A DNA stretch of 64,000 nucleotides from Angiostrongylus vasorum. Lineage: Eukaryota > Nematoda > Chromadorea > Rhabditida > Metastrongylidae. Position 1 is the stretch's first letter, and each line of letters begins with the position of its first letter. Location of the stretch: NCBI GenBank assembly GCA_018806985.1, contig JADANN010000262.1, positions 62,001-126,000 on the forward strand, in the 5' to 3' direction. Both the position numbers and the translations under genes were made by a program. The notes under the pieces are model-generated. The model made no database searches and was not told the DNA's origin. It saw only the letters and a program-made list of their open reading frames with translations. Positions 51,101 through 60,100 of the stretch are shown here, piece after piece.

Positions 51101-54100
51101 AATACAACCTGCATAAACAAGAACACACCCACGCATGCATGCATGATCACGTCCTCACAAATACAGAAGGTATATGCCAAATCGACATAGCAGAAATAGG
51201 GCTCAGGGAAGCAAAAGTCGCTTTTGCTTCGCGATTAACCCTCTATCCGTCACTTGGGCACACGCCACGTTGCGTCGAGATAAACCGGCACGAGGTCCCT
51301 GCATGAGAGGGATCAGTGGCAATAGCAATATTGTGCAGTAGTTTTGTTGAGGATTAAATAATCAGATAATGAAAAGAACAACTAGTCGGGCAATCGTTGC
51401 TGAATTTGTACCGCGATATTCGATTGTCCAGGTGGATTCCAGCAGCGGTTCTGCGTAGAAGTGTTGAGTCTTTCGGTAAGAAGCTGTGGAGATGTTGGTC
51501 TGCAATCGCCCCGTTTTTGTTGTAAAGTCGCCTAATTGAGAGTCCTAGAATATGAAAGCATTATTCTTGGAGGTTCGCTATGTAATAGAGGGGGCTTACG
51601 ACGTCGAACTGTGACGTCGACTCGTGCAGATTAGAGGATGTATTTCTCAGGACTTACGACGTCAGGTTCTGAAGAAATGTGTTGAAGATTAAACTGATCT
51701 TTCGACGAAGTGCGTTTTCATGACATGGTAACTGCTTGATATTACTCACTAGCTCTACACCTGTCTTTGCATGTTACTTTCTCGACGGCATTAACCTCAC
51801 GTTTGGGCAATTAAATCTTTATATCTGCATATAATCAATAACACAGTAGCGCTAGGGGGTCACAGTGGTCAAAGACGTGCCATGCAGTGCACTTGGGATC
51901 AAACAGTTCGGTCTTGCGCTTCCGGCAAACCAAGCCTTCAGTCCCTCCACGATTGAGAAATTGGACCACGAATAATGTAAAAAACATTCGTTGTATACAT
52001 CGATAGACTTCCGCAAGTCGTTGTACAGGTCAAATACGAATTTGTTCACCTTTGATATTTAATGGAACCGATTGCAGTAAGTAGTATATAAGTCAATCCA
52101 AAGTATGAAAGGCGAGTTGTCAACTGCCTAAATCTGTTTAGATCTCAGTGAAAGTAGATAATCGTTTTTGGTCCGCGTTCAGTCTCTTGCCCACTTTTTG
52201 GGATAGTATTGGTGAGGGGAATTGATGGTAGACCATAAAGTGACAGAGTCTGTTGTTGCAAAAAAGGAAGGAAAACAAGTGGAAACGGAGATGAAGTCGT
52301 CATCGCACTTTCTCAACCTGTTTCATTGTCACATTAGAAGAAACGATTGTTCGAAACTTATAGAGGTAGTAATGAAAAATGAATCCAAACATTTTTACCT
52401 GGATCTCGTCATCATGTGTTCAGGTGCAATATGTGGTGTGTTGTATCATTTGTTCGCCGGACAGCCGCTAACAATCATCGGTTCCACAGGACCTGTGTTG
52501 GTGTTTGAAACGATTGTCTATGATTTCTGCTTGAGACTTGGCATTCAGTACCTCAGTTTCCGCGTTTGGGTAGGCTGTGACAGTATTCGAAAGCTTATTC
52601 AGAGTGACTCAACTGATCTAGAACAATATTTTGTTTCCAGGTACATGTCTGGACTGCACTTATCGTCTTCATAATGTGTATAACAGATGCAAGTGCTCTT
52701 GTAAGTTGGTTGAAATAATAGTGTGCAACAACGATTCCATCGTCATTTATTGTAATACATTCAATATTCTGGGTCTCCTACATCACTCGTTTCACAGAAG
52801 AATCGTTTGCCACGCTAATTGCCGTCATTTTCATCTATGAGGCAATAATGAAGTTGTGGAAGATCAAAAGTGAGTTTTACGATGTTTTCATGATGGGTGA
52901 GCGTGTCTAGCACAGTGCCCTCTAATGCACACGTGGTCGTTGGTACGGTCTCGCACCACAGGATCACTGAACCCTCCATCCCTCCGAGGTCAGCAGATTG
53001 GTAATTCAGCCTCTCTAGTAGTTCTCTGTTTCACATTAATCATTAAGCATCGTTTATAATTCTTCCTTCTGACCGAGCAGTATGAAGCTCAAAGTTATGT
53101 TCAAAGATTTTTATTGACATTTGTTAGAACAGAGACAGTACCTTTCATAGATCAATTGGACGTGATCAACTACAGTCGTGACGCCGTTGAAGGTTCATGT
53201 TTCTGCCAATCCCCAGTAGGAAAACCTGCCGTAACATTCGAAAAGGCTGGTGAGTTTATTACAAAGAATGGACTCAACATTGCACACAATTCAACATATG
53301 TCGACTATGCGGCTGTAAGTTTGCTATTAAGAAATGTTCATGACTTAAAGTCTGAAAAAAGTGTTTTAAAATGAAGTATGAATAAAAGAAGGCTCTAAGA
53401 TGATGCCGAGATATTTGCAAAACTCGGACCCCAGGTGTCTGCGTTGGGGAACGAACGCGCTATTGTCCTTTCTGGGGAGTAACGCGTTCACCACCACATC
53501 ATGAGGGTCCTTCGCTTCGCCTGTCTCTTACTAGTTCTTTTTGATTTTATCAAATTTTTTTGATTTGATTGGCCAAGTTTTCAGTGATTTTGCTGCGATG
53601 TTTCACAAAAATTATTGATTTGATCAATAGAACTAGCTGAGAGACAGGCGAAGCGAAGGACCCGCATGGTGTGGTGGTGAACGCGTTACTCCCCGGAAAG
53701 GACAATAGCGCGTTCGTTCCCCATCGCAGACACCTGCGGTCCGGAGTTTTGCAAATATCTCAGCATGATCTTAGTTGTATTTCACATGATACCCTGCCGT
53801 TAAAAATTGTAGTCGGCAGTAAATAAAAAAGGTTAAGAAAGGAAGGCTCTCCTACACCAATATAGGTGTATTTCATTAATCATTACTTACAATATAAAGA
53901 GTGATTTTCTAGGCAAGTCTTGATAATTGTCGTTTAATTGGTGGTTCATTTGGTGGAACAACCTGTTATCCTTTATATGACAAGCTGCTCATGTCAATCC
54001 TTTTAACACTTGCTACTTTCACATTGGCGATTACGTTTAAGGTAAGGAGAGTCTAAGCTACTTGAGATTTATTAGCAAAGACACAATGATACAAAACTAA

Positions 54101-57100
54101 AGTATGTTTCTTTCTTATATTTCTTAAATCGACAATGGTAAGCTGATTTGCGTAGTTTTTTGCGCTGATTGTAAGGTCCAAAAAAGATTCCTTTCCACAA
54201 TTGAAATACTTGATGATGATGGTCCGCATGTGTCGACGGTCATCTTCGCTTTCGAAATAAAGTGTAAAATAGAATGAAAAAGTCTGGCCAACACGTTCCC
54301 TCTAAGATTTACTTATAGAGAATGCGAAACTCATGCTATTTTCCGACGCGTGTTCGCCAAGTTTTCAGTGATTTTGCTGTGATGATCGCAATCGTAATCA
54401 TGACGTGCATCGATATGTTTGTTGGCATTAACACTCCAAAATTAAATGTACCAAGTTCGTTCCGTGTAAGTTCGTATTAGTTTTCGTCAAGCAATAATCT
54501 TACTCAGTGAAATAGCGGTTTCGTTAGCTATTTTATAAAAGACACGAGGAAAATGTCTCCGTCAGTAGGTCCGTCATTAATAAGTGGTTTTAACACTCGT
54601 TCAGTAAATCCCAATACCGACTTTCTCTCAACCTCGGCATTGATCAGTAATTCACTTTCTTAATGAGCAAATACCTCCCAATGGTTTACGGCATCATCGT
54701 GGCTGGGAGGTTGTCAGACTGCGATGTACAACGGGGATTCATCCACTGGAAGGGTCTCCCAAGGTGAGAAGGAGTCCGGCGTTTCCGTCAGGAAGCCTAG
54801 CTAAGGGTAAAACAATACCAGGATCCACCGTCCTGGTATCAAAGCCGCATGTTGCCAAATTTCCCTCTGATCCACAAGGGCTGCGACTGCCTGTGGAAGT
54901 GAAGACCTCGGGCAGACTGGGCAGGGTGATCTGGGGATTGCAGTGAACCACAGTGGCTTAGCCAGCAAATCTCCGAACAGTGGAGATTGTGCTGGGGGCC
55001 CGCACAACCAGTGAGGATGGGCATTTTAAGTATCAAGTAATGAGCGAATACAAGGTTGGTATTACAGCATTTATTAGTGCAGAATAGCTGACGTTTCGGC
55101 GGTTTGCCTTCATTAGGGCCTGGAAAGGTCAAGTTGACATGCAGTCTGCTCAGCGAAACACTTTCATAACCTCACCTCAGCACACAAAGCTTAATGCAGA
55201 GATTTCCATTGGTATAATAAACAGCTTTTTTTAAACTTCCACCGTTTTGCTCTCTGTGAATTACAGTCGCTTCCAAAGAACACTTACTGGGATGCTTACT
55301 GGAACGACCCGTCCTCACTGGTTGTGCGAACCCCAGCATATTCTGCACTTTTGGGAGTATTGCTGGTTTAGCCATTGTGTTTCCGTGGTGTCCAGTGGTC
55401 AGCCTGGCCAAAGTTTGCCCACGTCGTCTCCACCAGGGGCATTCGCCGCTCTTGTGGATCGGAGGGATTTGCTACCATTCGACTAGTTTGATACTAGGAT
55501 GGTAGTGGATCTTGGTATTGGTTTTCTCTTAGCTAGGCTTCCTGATGGAAACGCCGAACTCCTTCTCAGCTTGGGAGACCCTGTTGGGGGGATGAATCCA
55601 CCTGCTATGCATCGTAGCCCGACACCCAGGAACACCTCCGGGCCACTATGAGGCGGTAAACCGTTAGGAGGACAAAGAACATTTACAGTCACTTATAAAG
55701 AACAAAACGGTGCGTGTTTAAAGATGCTGTTTTTTTTATGCAAATAGAAATTTATGTGTTAAGTTTTGTCTGTTGAGCTTATGAAATAGTTTGGGTGAGT
55801 AGATTGCGTGTCAATTTAATCTTTCTCAAGAAGACGAAACCGCCGAAACGTCAACTGTTTTGCATTAATAAATGCTGTAATACCAATTTCGTTTTCGCTC
55901 ATAAAGAACGACAGTGAATTATTGGTTCAGCACTTTCCTAAATTTAATAGCTGTCGAGATATGAGTTATCTACATGTTATCTACATGTTCTAGCCAACAT
56001 GGGATGGTCGTGGATGGTTTATCCCACCGTTTGATGGAAACCCACTCTGGACGGTACCGCTGGCATTGTTGCCGGCTTTGCTAGCTTGTATTCTAATTTT
56101 TATGGATCAACAAATCACCACCGTGATCGTAAATAGGAAGGAGAACAAATTAAAGAAGGTTGGCCATGAACTTACTGTGATACTGGTATAACTTACTTCT
56201 TCTTCGATATTAGGATAGAAAATTTGTTGAGAAAATTGAAGATGAGAGACGAAAAAGTTGGTTCTGTTCGCAACACTTTATACATGTATATATACGATTC
56301 ATAAAATTGGGGGTAGACAGCACAGTGGTAGTGATGCTCACCATCACGAGCACGGTGCTGGTTCGATCCCACTCCATGCTTACCAACTCTGTCATCGTTC
56401 CGGGGTCGAGAAATGGGTACCGGACTTGTATGGGACATTCGCTTTCTACAATCCAAAAGGGAACACTCTAGCCCGGATTCGCTCGCTGCAGTGCCAGTGG
56501 AAACACTCTATCTCGGCCATCTCAAGATTCCAAGTAGAATCGACTCGACCAACAGTCAACAGTATTCATGATGAAAACAAAATCGTCAAGCAGCATCCGA
56601 ACCCACGCGTAAAAGTTTGGAAGACCTTCGTGGAGGATGGGTGCGAGGAAAAGAATCGATTGAGGGAAGTGCTGGGATCCACACAATAGACGCGAAGGAA
56701 AGGTCACACAAAATTTTAAGAAAATCCTAAAATCATCTCTACTGACTATGGAATTTAGGGATGTGGCTACCACTTGGATCTCCTAGTGTTAGCCGCTTTG
56801 ATATTGATTGTCGGTATTCTGGGTCTTCCGATTTATGTCGCAGCTACTGTGCTCTCAATCAATCATATCAATTCGTTAAAAGTTGAAAGCGAATGTAAAG
56901 CACCGGGAGAGGTGGCACAGTTTGTTGGAGTACTGTAAGTTATACTAGTTCTATCGGAAATTAGTGTCGGATTACAACCTTTATTTTTGAAGGCGGCATA
57001 TCTCAGCTCAGAAAAAACTTTATTGGTTGAAATGAAAACATTGTATTTCGCTTTACTCTGTTCCTAATTCTATGTTTCGCTTTCAATGTGTTTCACTTTA

Positions 57101-60100
57101 TTTCTAATTGTAAACTCGTGGAATTTGATCGGTTTTGTTTACTAATCGTAGAATTGGAGCATTCTGGTATTTCAGTTACTTTTCAGTCGTTGTGTATGTT
57201 TACCAGACTAATAGAAGTCACCACCGTGATACTGTCAGTGCGGTCCATGTTTACCGAAAAGTTTTTTTATTCAGAGAACAGCGTGTTACTGGTATGGTAA
57301 CATTCCTGATGATCGGGTTGTCTGTTCTTATTACCACGTTTCTTGGACGTATCCCTATGCCAGTACTTTACGGGGTCTTCCTCTATATGGGTATTTCGGC
57401 TTTAGGAGGCATTCAACTGTTCGATCGTATCCTTCTATTATTCATGCCGATGAAGTGAGTTGTTTCCGTGTATTTGTATTAATGTCCATGACGTTGCCGC
57501 TAAATCCTTTCATTACTATGATGAAGCTCTGTTTTCTACTAGGATATATCTCCATTTTCTAGGTACCAGCCTGATACTATCTACATTCGTCATGTACCTA
57601 TTAAAAAGATTCATTTGTTTACTGCATTCCAAGTTGGTTGCTTAGCAGTGCTGTGGACTGTGAAATCAATTAAGACGACATCAATCACGTTTCCCGTAAT
57701 GGTACGTCTTCAGTTTCCCTTACTATCTTCCCATAGGTATTTTTCATTTGCGGTTTTCATTTTGAATGCAACAAGATATTTTGAAGAGGCACATCTCGTC
57801 TATCCAAAGAGTAAAAGATATCTGATTCCCGTGTTTAAATGAAAGGGTATGCTTAGAAGAGCCCAAAAGTATTAGACGGCCACTGAAACATCTTACAAGG
57901 TTCCTTTTATTGTCCTTATGTTCTTAAGAGACCTAGTTGAAATCTTGTTAGGACATTTCAATGTTTTGAATGTCGTACTAATAGCTTTTGGCTTCAGCAC
58001 TCTTTATTCATTGTTGATGAATGCTAATGCTGTAAAATTCTGCTAAATTGAAGAACACGAAGACCACCGTATTTTCTAGAATCCTAGTGAATAAGTTTGA
58101 CTTCCGGGTGGACTGTGTGCTTGTAATGAGCTTGACGTCGCGTGGAACCTGGTCACTAAGAGCTGTTGTCAACCGGTATTCAAAAAGGTGCACAAGGTAT
58201 CGCGTGTAAATTAGTTCCGACATCTTTGCGTATGCAAACAAGCTTCTTTGATATTTAGTCATCACCTTAGTTAGGTAGGTACTTCAGTCTTCCGTTCTTT
58301 TTTGCATAATACGGGACAATTTCTGGATAGCACGTTCGGTAACTCTAGTCGCGCTTTCATATTGTTTAAAATGTCCAGATTTCCTAGATTTGTGCGGGAT
58401 TAATCGTGGAATCCGGTTGTCATAATAATGAAATAGTATTTGAAGAACATCCTTTGCCTAATTTCAGAGTAGTCTTCTTTTTAAAGCACAAACACCTTTT
58501 TTTTAAAGAAATTTGATGATTCTCATATGAAATCAAATGATCTAGAACTCAAAAGTACACTTTGCAATCAGTTTTAGTTTTTCATATATTTTTACCGATT
58601 CAATGCACGTCAACTGTCACTTTCTGTCGTAATCCAATAAGCCGGCGTTTCAGTTGGTTGTTATGGTTGCTGTGCGAAAGTTGATGGAAAAGTTCTTCAC
58701 GGTTGAAGATTTGAGGTACCTAGACGATCCTATGCCTGACTTCCATCTAAGAAAGAAAGAAGATCTGAAGAGACGACAGAGCGAAGTAAGTGCTTTGTAG
58801 CATCCGTGGTTTTGATTTCAACATTATATTTGTTTCCCTAACTGCTGTAGTCTTTGCTTTTTCTTGTACATAAAAGAACACGTTAGTGGAATTCATACCG
58901 AGCCACTTCTTTGCTGTCGAATAAGTTGTTTACTCGTATTATCTCCAGCAGAATTAGTAGTACATTGCATCAATAAGGGCAAAACGAATAAACTGGGTTT
59001 CCCAAAAAAATTCAGCACGCTTTACCACATCTACGTCGTCAAGGATATGCACTTAATGCTACTGCATTTCTTGTTGATTGATCTGAAGAAAATATTAGAC
59101 CAAAACTGAAGCGGTCATCCAACGTTTACATTCAGTACATATGAATTCTGATAATCCACAAATGATGGATGACCTCTTCCGTCACACGTATGGAAGGGGG
59201 AGGACCTCAACAAAATAGGATCTCTTGAATGTTTCTGATGAAAACATTTGTGCCTAAAAGGCTACTAAGCCAAAACGAGGTAGTTTGAAAAGAATTGCTT
59301 GTGATATTAGTTAATTTAAGTGGGGAGCATATCAATTCGGAGTTTCTGTGCAAATCCAGCCTCCACGTTTGATCAGAGTTATGATATTAGACGTCTGCTT
59401 AGATGCCTTTTCAAAGAATTTTAAAGTGAAGCGTACATGTTCGTGTTTTTCCAAATAAAAAGTTAAGTATTAAATAGCGTCCTCCTAGTTTAGTAAATGA
59501 CCAATGAATTACAGGTGGTGGTAGCAACGTTCGTTCTCTTCTCTGTTATTCATTTATTGTTTTCCGTTGAGTTTTAGGGTGACCCAGTCGACATTGAGAT
59601 CGAAGAGAACCAAGCGACAATCCATGCAGTAAAGACCGAGGCCCATTTACACATCCCAATGGCAAGTGGAAATGTGATTAAGATTCCCTTGGCAGCAATA
59701 CAGGAGCCGAGTCATTCTATCAATATGACGAAAGAAGTGGGTTTTAGATTTACGTTGAAAATCGGCAATGTCTTATCGGAATCCATTTACAGTCAAAAAG
59801 TTTTCTATTTGTATAGGTGAATAGCAGCGGTATGTGGAAGCATATAAGTTCGTGTGATTCGAAAAATTCTCTCAATAAGGAAATACCGAAGATACAGTGA
59901 GCTTTATTCCCTTTCTCGTTTCATTATTATTGATTACACGACTTCTATACTTTGAGAAGTCGTAAAAAATGCAGTGACCTTGACTTTTTTCATTTTTCTG
60001 CTTCTTATTATCACTGCATTGTCATCATCACACTAGGGCTGTTATAGCTATGGCATTTCCCTTCTTCATTCTGTGGTAGCAAAATTCAACCTAGATGTTT

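Larger units (their letters stand above)
54610..55935. mobile_element. inverted pair of PLE ends, interrupted by two family A copies
   Basis: Left end (minus strand) at 54610-54660 and, after a family A insertion, 55038-55131; right end (plus strand) about 55800-55935. Both contain GGTATTACAGCATTTATTA and a GACGTTTCGGCGG motif in opposite directions. Hammerhead-like cores are mutated (CTAATGA on the left, CTCAAGA on the right). Only the ends were recognised; no coding part remains. Confidence 0.65.

Noticed and set aside
52701..52721. A 21-base intron that would rescue the GG acceptor
   Set aside because: It is below known nematode intron sizes and would add 17 unrelated residues in a conserved membrane region; kept only as an alternative.
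56308..56400. A functional tRNA gene at the head of SINE C
   Set aside because: The A- and B-box-like parts fit a SINE head, but there is no acceptor stem and the repeat continues for 300 more bases.
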